Positions 1-7,165 of a stretch of 12,520 nt of DNA are shown here, piece by piece. The position numbers and the translations under genes were made by a program. The notes beneath the pieces were generated by a model that was not told the origin of the DNA, did not search any database, and worked only from the letters and a program-made list of their open reading frames with translations. Origin of the DNA: Alangreenwoodia sp964438605 (lineage in GTDB: Bacteria; Bacillota; Clostridia; Peptostreptococcales; Anaerovoracaceae). Position 1 is the stretch's first letter. Every line of letters begins with the position of its first letter. The stretch is from the NCBI GenBank assembly GCA_964438605.1, contig CAYTKT010000055.1, positions 1 through 12,520 on the forward strand, written 5' to 3'.

Positions 1-727
1 AGCGGAAAAACGCATTGATTGCCGCCAGCATGGAATTGACCGTAGTCGGGGCGTAATTCCTCTGGATTAACTCTTCCTTCCAGGCGAGGGCTGCTTCTTT
101 GGTGACAAGGGGCGTTTTTGCATCGGTCTCATCAGAATCCTGGGACGCGGTTCCCGCCGTGCAAACTTCTGCATTGGGGAGATCCGTTTCCATCGTTTCC
201 GATTCCAATGCGGTCCTATCCGGTTCCCTGCCGGACGCTGCTGCGATTTTTGGTTCCGGCTTTCCCATTTGCTTCGTTTGGGTCCCGTCCATTCCGCTTT
301 GCCAATTGCCTTCTCTCTTCCCTTCTGCTTCGGCATCCTTCGCATTTCGGCTCGGTTCAGCGCACCCTTTGCTCACACAGGCGTGGCTCGATTCTTCCCC
401 TGCTGCTTCTTTGGTCACGAGGGGCGTTTTCTCCTCTTTTTCCTGCCCGGCATCTGTGTCGCCCACACGGGCACAACTCGGTTCCCCCGCTGCTGCTTCT
501 TCGGTGACGATCGGAGCGCCGGCCTTTTCCTCCCCGGTTTTTTCCTCCGCCGCTTCTGCTTCGTTTTTCTTTTCCGCTTCCTTTTCCTTCAGCCATCCGG
601 CAAAGCGTTGTACATCCCGCAGATATTTCTCAATCGTCCCGGCGCTGTGTTCGCTGTGAAGCAACCAGGTTGCAAATTCCTTGATTTTTTCTTCCGTGAT
701 TTGGTGTGTCGTTTTAGATTCCATCAT
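1..727 (-). CDS. Tyrosine recombinase/phage integrase, N-terminal part (runs off the left edge)
   Basis: About 242 codons are visible; the catalytic domain lies beyond the window, so activity cannot be judged. It starts at ATG 727 (a second ATG follows at 724), with CAGGAGG at 737-743 nine bases upstream. Residues 10-47 look like the first half of a SAM-like core-binding domain (ITEEKIKEFATWLL, then AGTIEKYLRDVQRFAGWLK). The second half appears only at residues 205-242 (TPLVTKEAALAWKEEL, then APTTVNSMLAAINAFF). In ordinary Bacillota recombinases of this type only a few residues separate GWL from VTKE. Here about 157 acidic, Ala/Glu/Lys-rich residues intervene and include two extra copies of the TPLVTKEAA motif. 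The frame is open throughout, so the insert is translated if the gene is expressed. The role, site-specific strand exchange on integrating DNA, is inferred from the N-domain only. It could be the integrase of a mobile element or a chromosomal Xer-like enzyme. Confidence 0.82.
   Translation of the reverse strand, partial: MMESKTTHQITEEKIKEFATWLLHSEHSAGTIEKYLRDVQRFAGWLKEKEAEKKNEAEAAEEKTGEEKAGAPIVTEEAAAGEPSCARVGDTDAGQEKEEKTPLVTKEAAGEESSHACVSKGCAEPSRNAKDAEAEGKREGNWQSGMDGTQTKQMGKPEPKIAAASGREPDRTALESETMETDLPNAEVCTAGTASQDSDETDAKTPLVTKEAALAWKEELIQRNYAPTTVNSMLAAINAFFR
92..517 (-). repeat. Three imperfect copies of a (T/A)P(L/I)VT(K/E)EAA coding repeat in the recombinase
   Basis: In recombinase numbering the copies start at residues 71 (APIVTEEAA, DNA about 493-517), 101 (TPLVTKEAA, about 403-427) and 205 (TPLVTKEAA, about 92-115). 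Copies 2 and 3 share nearly identical DNA: CTGCTTCTTTGGT on the plus strand in both. Copies 1 and 2 stay similar beyond the core (GEPSCARV against GEESSHACV). Copy 3 is the native one, because it continues into the conserved second half of the core-binding domain. Copies 1 and 2 lie inside the insert. Confidence 0.8.
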
Positions 728-876
728 GTTCTTGTTCCTCCTGAAATAAAATTACAAATCGTTTCCATTATTTTACCTCAAAAGGGACAGGATATTCTGT
801 TTTCCGACCAAAATTCGCCGTGGAAAAATTTCGGCTGATTCCCGCTCGGAACGGATTTTATTTTTTGCATAACAAA

Positions 877-908
877 CAGGGGATAGTTACTTCCTATCCC
901 CTGCTTTT
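877..908 (-). terminator. Terminator-like hairpin between the recombinase and the AAA-ATPase relic
   Basis: A perfect 10-bp stem (CAGGGGATAG at 877-886 with CTATCCCCTG at 894-903) encloses a 7-base loop. On the minus strand it is followed by TTTGTTATG, on the plus strand by CTTTT, so it could act either way. It sits about 100 bases downstream of the leftward AAA-ATPase relic and upstream of the leftward recombinase, so it probably ended the transcript of the former. Confidence 0.6.
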
Positions 909-1009
909 CGTATTTCCGACAGATATCCTGCGATCAACCCGTAGACCCGTCGCCATATCATGACCGCACTGCTCCCATTTCCCTGCACGTCATACCGTGA
1001 AAAATCACT

Positions 1010-1311
1010 CTAAGGAAGTGAAAAATATGGATTCCTCGTATTCCTGCACGATACATCCCCTGCCGCAAATAGATCCGATCCGAATCCTCCCTCTTTCTGT
1101 TCGTTTCCCATGTTCTCAAAGAAATATTTCAGCATACTCATATTCAGCGTCTTTCCGAACCGCTGCGGTCTGGTAAACAGCGCGACGTCTCTTCTATTTA
1201 TCGAGCAATTCTTTCCCCAACAGCATTTTATCAACGTAATGCGCATTGTTTCGGATTATCTTTTTAAAATCCTCTGTGCCAATCGGCAGCGGTCTGTTAT
1301 TCCTTCGCTAC
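1010..1311 (-). pseudogene. AAA-ATPase-like (PD-(D/E)XK-linked) gene, N-terminal relic
   Basis: This is a decayed copy of the family that is intact at 7166-8893. Read leftward, it gives LPIGTEDFKKIIRNNAHYVD and MLLGKELLDK, then hits a stop. After a frame change it continues RDVALFTRPQRFGKT and LNMSMLKYFFENMGNE. This matches residues 9-70 of the intact protein, including the P-loop-like RPxRFGKT. A ribosome site (GGAGG, 1321-1325) still stands nine bases before a GTA that aligns with the expected ATG (1309-1311). The first codons (AKE, then Y/N) need one restored base near 1299. At least two frameshifts, the lost start and loss of everything after about residue 75 make it a pseudogene. The last 30 or so codons of the leftward frame to 1010 do not resemble the family. 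Confidence 0.85.
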
Positions 1312-1847
1312 AGAAAACATCCTCCTCGCATCCTGCTCTGTGCCGTCGTTACGACAAGCTCACACTACCAACACAATTTCGTCCCACAGTTTTTCATTTT
1401 TTCCATTTCTATTTCAGCTTGATTCTATCCGTTTTTCCGGCTCGTGTCATCGCCGGATGATAAAAACAGCTTTCTGATGTATTGATACAGCTGAAAATGA
1501 GTTTTCGACCGCTTTTATTCCGACACGAAACCATCGTTCATTTGCAAATTGCAAAACGCCTGAATTGTTCCGTTAGTACAACCTAACACAAGACCATACT
1601 GTTTATTCACAAATTCATAGTAAGCGCCTCTGCACACATTCGCCGCACATACTCATGCATTCATACATACCTTTGCAGATGTCATGGTTAGCCACATTTT
1701 CCGCGACAGAAATCATTAAAATAGTAAAAATTTTCATACATGTTTCTTTCCTTAATATATGAAAAAATCTCTGTGATACATATATCATCATATTTTCTAT
1801 TTATTTACAATCTTTTTCTTATGCAAAAACACTTTTCCAAACTTCGT
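1312..1847. other. Non-coding stretch between the AAA-ATPase relic and the murC promoter
   Basis: I see no convincing gene. On the minus strand a short frame near 1520-1670 (about 50 codons, reading AYYEFVNKQYGLVLGCTNG in part) has protein-like composition but no start with a ribosome site and no family I recognise. The stretch 1720-1850 is strongly AT-rich, as expected for an upstream promoter region. Confidence 0.5.
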
Positions 1848-1876
1848 GTTTCAATTCCCATGATTTAAAGTATAAT
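1848..1876 (+). promoter_or_regulatory. Probable sigma-A promoter of murC
   Basis: A perfect -10 box TATAAT lies at 1871-1876. The best -35 at 17 bases spacing is GTTTCA (1848-1853), which is weak. The predicted transcript would start near 1883, giving a leader of about 80 bases before murC. The AT-rich DNA upstream could help compensate for the poor -35. Confidence 0.55.
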
Positions 1877-1962
1877 AATAATAAACAGTGTGTGAATAAA
1901 CCGCACAGACATTAAAATCGTATATTAAAACAGACTTCAGAAAATAAAGGAGATTACCAGAA

Positions 1963-3345
1963 ATGCTCGATATTACAAAATTCAACCATATACACTGCAT
2001 CGGTATCGGCGGCATTGGCCTGAGTGCAGTCGCTGAAATTTTAGCCTCCCGGGGTTATACTGTGACAGGCTCCGACATGAAACTCTCCGACATCACGGAG
2101 CGTCTGAAATCCCACGGTATCCAAATTTTTGAAGGCCACACAGCTGAAAATATCAAGGGCGCCGACCTGATCGTTTACTCGGCTGCCGTTTCACCCGAAA
2201 ATCCCGAAATCTTAGCCGCTGATGCGGAGGGAATCCCTACCGTAACAAGAGCGGAAGCGCTTGGCGCGCTGATGAACGGTTATCCGACGAGCATTGCTGT
2301 CTCCGGCACTCATGGCAAAACGACGACCACATCTATGGTTTCCCTGATTTTAGAAAATGCAAAAACAGACCCGACGGTTCTCGTGGGCGGAAATCTTCAT
2401 GAATTTAATGGCAATGTTAAAATCGGCAAGAGCGACCTGTTCGTCACAGAAGCCTGCGAATACATGGACAGTTTCCTGAATCTCCGGCCAAAAATCGAGA
2501 TCATTCTGAATATTGACTCGGACCATCTCGACTATTTTAAGGATATCGACCATATTGCAGCGTCATTTGATCGCTTCGCACAATTCATCCCTGCCGACGG
2601 CTTTCTGATCGCCTATGACGCCAATCCGTTTGTCAGACGCGTCCTCGACAATGCCCACTGCAATATCATCACATTCGGTTTCAGCGAAAATTCCGATTAT
2701 TACGCATCAAACATCGAATTCAATTCCGACGGCCATCCTGCTTTCGACGTCTGCAGCAAAGGCGAAAAAATTACCCGCGTCCAGTTGGAAATTCCGGGTG
2801 AGCACAACATCTCAAATGCTCTGGCTGCATTTGCCACATGCCGCACGCTGGGCGTCTCTCCGGAGACGATTACAACGACGCTGCACGACTACCGAGGCAC
2901 TCAGCGCCGTTTTGACATCATTGGCATCACAAAAAATAATGTAAAGGTGATCGATGACTACGCTCATCATCCGACGGAAATCCGCGCCACGCTGAAAGCG
3001 GCGCGCAATATTCCGCACAACAGACTTTGGTGCATTTTCCAGCCCCATACGTACACGCGCACTCTGGCCCTTTTCGATGAATTCACATCGGCGTTCAACG
3101 ATACAGATGTGCTGATTATGGCTGAAATCTACGCAGCCCGGGAAAAGAATATCTACAAGATCAGTTCGAAAAAACTGATTACCGAAATAAAGAAGCAACA
3201 GCCGTCAAAGGAAGCTTACTATTTCAACAGTCTTGAAGAAATCGCCGCCTTTGTCAGCAATAACGCACAAGACGGAGACATCGTAATTACTATGGGTGCA
3301 GGCGATATCTACAAGGTCGCCGAAATGCTGATGGAAAATCAATAA
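1963..3345 (+). CDS. murC: UDP-N-acetylmuramate--L-alanine ligase MurC
   Basis: MurC is the cytoplasmic ligase that adds L-alanine to UDP-N-acetylmuramic acid using ATP, the first amino-acid step of peptidoglycan precursor synthesis. The 460 residues are the normal family length. The N-terminal UDP-binding Rossmann motif is at about residues 10-21 (HCIGIGGIGLSAVAE). The ATP P-loop SGTHGKTTT is at 114-122. The acceptor-site stretch NIDSDHLDYF follows, then the Mur-family GEHNISNALAA around 279-289, and the C-terminal ligase domain signature DDYAHHPTE at 331-339. The ATG at 1963 is preceded by AAAGGAG (1946-1952) ten bases upstream and by a -10 box at 1871. No other cell-wall gene is adjacent: the gene stands alone, convergent with the MocR regulator and separated from its stop by about 150 bases. 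No frameshifts or missing key residues are visible. Confidence 0.97.
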   Translation: MLDITKFNHIHCIGIGGIGLSAVAEILASRGYTVTGSDMKLSDITERLKSHGIQIFEGHTAENIKGADLIVYSAAVSPENPEILAADAEGIPTVTRAEALGALMNGYPTSIAVSGTHGKTTTTSMVSLILENAKTDPTVLVGGNLHEFNGNVKIGKSDLFVTEACEYMDSFLNLRPKIEIILNIDSDHLDYFKDIDHIAASFDRFAQFIPADGFLIAYDANPFVRRVLDNAHCNIITFGFSENSDYYASNIEFNSDGHPAFDVCSKGEKITRVQLEIPGEHNISNALAAFATCRTLGVSPETITTTLHDYRGTQRRFDIIGITKNNVKVIDDYAHHPTEIRATLKAARNIPHNRLWCIFQPHTYTRTLALFDEFTSAFNDTDVLIMAEIYAAREKNIYKISSKKLITEIKKQQPSKEAYYFNSLEEIAAFVSNNAQDGDIVITMGAGDIYKVAEMLMENQ

Positions 3346-3461
3346 GCTGCCCCGGCCAAAACCACAATCATAAACCCGGCATGGTCCTGCAAAGTTAAAA
3401 ATCACAATAAAGAATCGGCACACCGCTTCCGGTCCACAATAAAGAAATCAACATAAATTTG

Positions 3462-3508
3462 CTGCGGAGCTAACCCGATTTGCTTCGCAAATCGGGTTAG
3501 CTCCGCAG
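3462..3508. terminator. Perfect 22-bp inverted repeat with 3-base loop, overlapping the end of the MocR-type gene
   Basis: Arms 3462-3483 and 3487-3508 are exact reverse complements, with loop TTC at 3484-3486. The stop codon and last codons of the leftward regulator lie in the right arm (3497-3508). On the minus strand the hairpin runs into CAAATTTATGTTGATTTC, only moderately T-rich. On the plus strand no T-run follows. It most likely works as a bidirectional terminator or transcript stabiliser between convergent genes. The exactness and length are unusual, and it could instead be a dispersed palindromic repeat. Confidence 0.65.
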
Positions 3509-4897
3509 ACATTCTGCAATCATATCCAGTGCCTGCGGCAGTGTTTCCGGATTGAGATTCGAATAATTAAAAATAAAAGTATGGGCGGGCGCCTTTTCTC
3601 TGTTCCTGTAATACGCTTCCAGCGGCGTAAGGTTTATCCTTTTCTGTCTCAGCCGTTCCGTCAGTTCACTGTCCGTCAATTCTGTCCGTAGCTTCAACAG
3701 AAAATGAAGCCCGGAATCTTTCTCGACGATAGCGCATAACTCGTTCAGCGCACTTGCCTCTATCGCGTCCATCACGCGTTCCCGCTGACGCGAATAAAAC
3801 AACCGCATTCTGTTGATATGCTTTTCCAAATAACCCTCCTCAATAAACCGTGCCAGCGTATATTGCTCAAAATTAGAAACCGTACAGGAATAAAACGACA
3901 TCGTATCGTAAAACCGGTTGACCAGCCGCACTGGAAGAACCATGTAACTGATCCTGATTGTCGACGCCAGGGATTTTGAAAACGTATTCATATAAATCAC
4001 CTTCTCCGCCGTATCAATACTCTGAAGCGGTGGAATCGGCCTACCTGACAGACGGAATTCACTGTCGTAATCGTCTTCGATGATACACCGGCCATCCGAT
4101 TCATCGGCCCAGGCAAGCAGTTCATATCGCCTGTTGACAGGCATTGTAATCCCCGTAGGGAAATGGTGCGTCGGACTGATATGAACAATGTCCGCATCAC
4201 ATTCCCGGATTCCCCGGATTGAAATGCCCTCGCCGTCCATTTCAGCGTAACGACAGCGGCTTCCATTGCTCTTATAAATCTGCGCAATCTTCTGATAGCC
4301 CGGATCTTCCACACAGTAAATTTTTTCTCTGCCAAGAAGCTGGATTAGCAGACCATAAAGATATTCCGTTCCGGCGCCAACGACAATCTGACCCGGATCT
4401 ACCTCCATCCCGCGAAAGGACCGCAAATGGCCTGCAATTGCCCGGCGCAACGGTAAAACGCCTGTTCCCGGAGAATTCGTCATCAGTTCCCGACTCTTTT
4501 CTGAAATCGTCTCACGAAGCAGTTTCGCCCATATCGAAAACGGAAACCTGTCCGCCTTCGTCTGGTTGCTTGAAAAATCTTCAATAAACTGCGGTTTTTG
4601 CGGCTCCTGACGAATCCCCGACACCGCCGTCGTTTGCTTCCACCTGGCAATTCCTGAAATATTTGATACAAAATATCCTTTTTTTGGAATCGAATAAATA
4701 TACCCTTCATCTATCAGCTGCCCGTAAGCATTTTCGACCGTAATCGTACTGACCCCCAGATTTTTCGCGAAGCTCCGTTTCGACGGCAACCTGTCTTCCG
4801 CCCGCAGGACGCCGCTGACGATATCGTCTCTAATTCGGCGGTAAAGATATTCATAAAGCGGGCTGTCCCCGATATCGTCAAAAGTATAAGTAAGCAA
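3497..4897 (-). CDS. MocR/PdxR-type transcriptional regulator (GntR winged helix plus aminotransferase-like domain)
   Basis: Members use an N-terminal winged-helix domain to bind DNA and a class I aminotransferase-like domain, usually holding PLP, as sensor. I place the start at TTG 4897. GGAGGAG (within 4904-4910) lies six bases before it, and the protein then begins MLTYTFDDIGDSPLYEYLY, as relatives do. ATG 4912 and TTG 4927 give longer frames but lack a ribosome site. With this start the protein has 466 residues. The HTH spans about 10-80 (DRLPSKRSFAKNLGVSTITV, then GYIYSIPKKGYFV). The aminotransferase-like domain spans about 95-460, with EDDYDSEF for the PLP nitrogen contact and Lys308 in NTFSKSLAST as the likely Schiff-base lysine. 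No divergent partner that would reveal its target (pdxST, transporter, catabolic gene) is next to it, so the effector is unknown. The gene ends inside a large hairpin. Confidence 0.92.
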   Translation of the reverse strand: MLTYTFDDIGDSPLYEYLYRRIRDDIVSGVLRAEDRLPSKRSFAKNLGVSTITVENAYGQLIDEGYIYSIPKKGYFVSNISGIARWKQTTAVSGIRQEPQKPQFIEDFSSNQTKADRFPFSIWAKLLRETISEKSRELMTNSPGTGVLPLRRAIAGHLRSFRGMEVDPGQIVVGAGTEYLYGLLIQLLGREKIYCVEDPGYQKIAQIYKSNGSRCRYAEMDGEGISIRGIRECDADIVHISPTHHFPTGITMPVNRRYELLAWADESDGRCIIEDDYDSEFRLSGRPIPPLQSIDTAEKVIYMNTFSKSLASTIRISYMVLPVRLVNRFYDTMSFYSCTVSNFEQYTLARFIEEGYLEKHINRMRLFYSRQRERVMDAIEASALNELCAIVEKDSGLHFLLKLRTELTDSELTERLRQKRINLTPLEAYYRNREKAPAHTFIFNYSNLNPETLPQALDMIAECLRS

Positions 4898-5120
4898 CGA
4901 TGTCTCCTCCATTCCGGCTATAAACAATCTATTATTATTTCAAAATCAATAGGATTAATTTTAGTCTATCACACATCGTCCCGCGCTGCAAAACAACAAT
5001 ACTCTGTCTTTATATCACACGCTTTAAAAGAATCCCTTTCTTATTTTTATATTCCCAACTCCAGTTTTTCAGCAAAAAACAGGCCGCGCCGCGCTTTGCC
5101 TTTTATCTTCTAAGTATAAA

Positions 5121-5708
5121 TCATCCATTCATTTTCTTGATTTCCACCCCCGAATAATAATGGCATAAAATCTCTTTATACGTACTGCCCTGCTTCGCCA
5201 TACCGTTGGCGCCATACAGGCTCAATCCCACCTGATGCCCGCTTCCTGTTTCACGCCCGTATCTCATCATTTCCGGGCTACTTCTTCGTCCTGTTATCTC
5301 CAGTCTGTCCCCGCGCTCATTTCCTGCCGCTTCGAACCCGTTCCTTTGGCTTGCTATTTCCGACACGTTCCCGCGTCCCGCTCTTTCCATTTTGAATCCG
5401 TTCCCTCGGCTCGTTATTTCCGGCCTGCCCTCGTTTGCGGACTTCGTCTTTTCCTGTTTTTCCCCGTGCTCTTTCCCTGATATTTGCGATTCGCTTCCAA
5501 ATATTGATTCCGATATTCCCGATTCACTCTCGAATCCCGATTCCGCCACATCCGCTCCGGTTCCATACTCTTTCCATATTACCCACGGCTCATTTCCGCG
5601 CTCCTGCGCTTCCCTCACACCGCCTGTCAAGTCCTCATACCATCCGGACAGTCCGTACCGCCTTTTGCGCCTGATCCGCCTTATAAAACCTGTCCATCCT
5701 CTCATCAT
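5121..5708 (-). CDS. Truncated SpoIID/LytB-type protein: C-terminal motif behind a repetitive Gly/Arg/Glu/Ser-rich region
   Basis: The 195-residue frame starts at ATG 5708 (MM), with GGGAGG three to four bases before the first ATG and better spaced for the second. Only the end is recognisable. Residues 155-190 (GSGHQVGLSLYGANGMAKQG, then YKEILCHYYSGVEI) match the closing motif of SpoIID/LytB proteins, the lytic transglycosylases that process peptidoglycan in engulfment, where GHGVGMSQYGA is usual. The catalytic part, with the conserved Glu in the LKAQA region, is absent, and nothing before 5708 restores it. Residues 55-155 are low-complexity, with runs of ES/SE and three 20-residue repeats. 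It is either a truncated remnant that kept a start by chance or a short derived protein. Activity as a transglycosylase is not expected. Residue Q159 replaces the usual G in GHG. Confidence 0.6.
   Translation of the reverse strand: MMRGWTGFIRRIRRKRRYGLSGWYEDLTGGVREAQERGNEPWVIWKEYGTGADVAESGFESESGISESIFGSESQISGKEHGEKQEKTKSANEGRPEITSRGNGFKMERAGRGNVSEIASQRNGFEAAGNERGDRLEITGRRSSPEMMRYGRETGSGHQVGLSLYGANGMAKQGSTYKEILCHYYSGVEIKKMNG
5247..5426 (-). repeat. Three tandem 60-bp (20-residue) repeats in the SpoIID-like ORF
   Basis: Units run 5426-5367 (residues 95-114, starting RPEITSRGNGF), 5366-5307 (115-134, VSEIASQRNGF) and 5306-5247 (135-154, RLEITGRRSSP). They are contiguous and equal in length. By hand, units 1 and 2 agree at about two thirds of the 60 positions. 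The unit resembles the native stretch before the GHG motif in SpoIID proteins (an xxEITGRG-like strand), so it probably arose by duplication of that segment. Confidence 0.75.
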
Positions 5709-5966
5709 GCGCCTCCCGTTTTACCATAAAAATCCGTCTGTCAATAAATCCTATGAAAAAACTGAAAAAACGGACAGGTTCATGCAAAAAAATGAAGCAA
5801 CGCCGGCAAATATGAAAACATATCTCCAAAATGGTTATTCCAAAACTACTGCCCGATCATCTGAATAAACAAAATGTGCCCGTAAAATATTTGGCGCTAA
5901 ACCAAATTTCGGACAATAATTTTGAGAAACGATCATCCGGAATACCGGATATCTGTTACAGGCCGA

Positions 5967-6092
5967 CTATTTTATCTCAATCTCCGCCTTTTCCATCTTC
6001 ACACGGCATTGCTTTCAGAAAAACGCTATACCAATGTGCCAACGCTCCATGTAGTCCTCAATCATCAGTTCTTTGTTATAGTCTTTCTTCGT
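5967..6092 (-). pseudogene. C-terminal relic of a second AAA-ATPase-like/PD-(D/E)XK gene
   Basis: Read leftward from 6092, the frame gives KKDYNKELMIEDYMERWHIG and IAFF, a TGA, then KQCRVKMEKAEIEIK and a stop (5967-5969). It aligns with the last ~42 residues of the intact protein at 7166-8893 (KEYDEELAIEGYTECWHIG, IAFFRKQCCVKMEKAQIEIE). The internal stop is explained by CGA changed to TGA. The rest of the gene is missing: on its 5' side the frame runs straight into an IS30-family transposase relic. It differs from the intact copy at many positions, so it is an old relative and not a recent copy. Confidence 0.85.
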
Positions 6093-6645
6093 TCCCTTTC
6101 CCGATTTCCGACCTATGGCAGTGTCAATCTCCCAATCTCAAGATGAACTCCTATCATTTTCATTTCCGGCCATTCCTCTATGATCTTCTCATAGACCCGC
6201 TCATTGTCTCTGCTGTAACGCTTTTTACGCATCCTTCCAAGTGCTTCAAGAACATCAAATAAAGTTTACGACAGCGACCCACCCACAATTCGTTGCAGAG
6301 CGTCTTTATGCAGGAAATCAACGCTTCCGGAAAGAGTTTGTTCGCTCTCGCATAGCCGACACACGCGTCGATAGACTTACTTTTCCTGCTTTGCCTCGTT
6401 TCCCATTCATACGATAAATGGATTAATCTCCGTGAATTTACAGCTCCTATGACATCTGCTGCGGTTCGCCTCGTAATTCATCTGTCCGCGCTTGAAGGAG
6501 TATTTGGAAAACCGCTCCCTGTTCTCGTTCCGCTCCTTCATACCCCTTTACAATTCGTACATTACGGTCGAAGTTAAACGGTTTACCGCTTCGGCAATAT
6601 GCCGAAGCACGCATTTCAGCTTCTTAAAAAACCTTGATACTACAC
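6093..6645 (-). mobile_element. Decayed IS30-family transposase (insertion-sequence relic)
   Basis: Read leftward, the fragments come in family order but in different frames. First is an HTH-like part (FFKKLKCVLRHIAEAVNRLT, then a stop). Next is YSFKRGQMNYEANRSRC. Then SIDACVGYARANKLFPEALI with CIKTLCNELW, where IS30 proteins have a CTKTLYN-type motif. Then RMRKKRYSRDNERVYEKIIE with EEWPE, compare GRSIEERPE. Last is EIDTAIGRKSGKG, compare GHWEIDTVIG, which opens the DDE catalytic core. At least three frame changes and several stops break it, and the catalytic core after the first Asp is gone, so it cannot transpose. I could not identify terminal inverted repeats. A short palindrome at 6589-6607 (CTTCGGCA/TGCCGAAG) falls inside the coding relic. 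Confidence 0.82.
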
Positions 6646-7113
6646 CAATCTTCAAATTTTAAGTGTCGACCCCTTTCACGGTCGGGAAAGTCTGTCCGAA
6701 AACTCAAAAGCCAATTTTTAAGGTGGAGGACAGCGTTAACATAATGTCAAAAATGAAAAGGAAAATGATTTCCAAAAATGATTTTACGGTTCGTTTAGAA
6801 ACTGAAGTGGAGAATGAGGACCAGAGAGGATTCGTTTTCAGACAGTCTGGAGGGATATAATTTTTTTATTCATGCCTCCTAAAGGAACGGCTTTATCATG
6901 CGATTTTTAATGTGAAGCAGTCGTTTTGAACAGATTTAGATTTCTTCTTAAACAAAGCGACAAAACTGTTCTATCGCTTCTTGTTCGAGAGAATATTTAT
7001 GCCGATAACCCGCTGCGCATATCAGCAGCGAAAAAAAACAGGAAGAAATGCCATGCCGGCAGCAGAAATTTCTGTGGAATCTTAAGAGAAACCGAGTTTT
7101 CGCGTACTCTTAG
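6646..7113. other. Gene-free stretch upstream of the intact AAA-ATPase-like gene
   Basis: I see no supportable gene. Short frames on both strands lack ribosome sites and family resemblance. One minus-strand trace has a good ribosome site (AGGAGGC before ATG near 6873) but reads only about ten codons (MNKKIISLQTV) before a stop, perhaps the start of a lost gene. A 6-bp hairpin at 7011-7028 is followed by A residues and is not a terminator in the plus direction. Confidence 0.5.
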
Positions 7114-7142
7114 ATGACAGGAACCGGAAGGGACGATATAAT
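7114..7142 (+). promoter_or_regulatory. Probable sigma-A promoter of the AAA-ATPase-like gene
   Basis: ATGACA at 7114-7119 (five of six matches to the -35 consensus) and a perfect TATAAT at 7137-7142 are separated by exactly 17 bases. The start would be near 7149, so the leader is under 20 bases and contains the ribosome site GGAGG (7154-7158), seven bases before ATG 7166. Confidence 0.75.
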
Positions 7143-7165
7143 AAAAGAAAAACGGAGGCGATTTT

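Noticed and set aside
92..517. Spaced repeats as a possible CRISPR array
   Set aside because: Only three imperfect copies at unequal spacing (30 and 104 codons), all in frame within a gene. No palindromic repeat and no cas genes.
99..659. Long plus-strand open frames over the recombinase insert
   Set aside because: They are Ser/Phe/Pro-rich mirror images of the GC-biased minus-strand gene, with no ribosome site. The minus frame carries the recombinase motifs.
1110..1460. 116-codon plus-strand frame
   Set aside because: It overlaps the AAA-ATPase relic, whose family motif is on the minus strand, and has no ribosome site or recognised domain.
5235..5868. Several overlapping plus-strand frames rich in Ser, Pro, Phe and Arg
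   Set aside because: They mirror the repetitive SpoIID-like ORF. Their repeats simply reflect the tandem units on the other strand, and none has a recognisable domain.
6663..6860. 65-codon plus-strand ORF reading MSTPFTVGKVCPKTQKP
   Set aside because: No ribosome site, no family resemblance, and it lies in the debris upstream of the IS30 relic.
7011..7028. Hairpin CGCTGC/GCAGCG followed by A8 as a terminator
   Set aside because: The run is A on the plus strand, and on the minus strand the T-run precedes the stem, so it has the wrong polarity on both strands.
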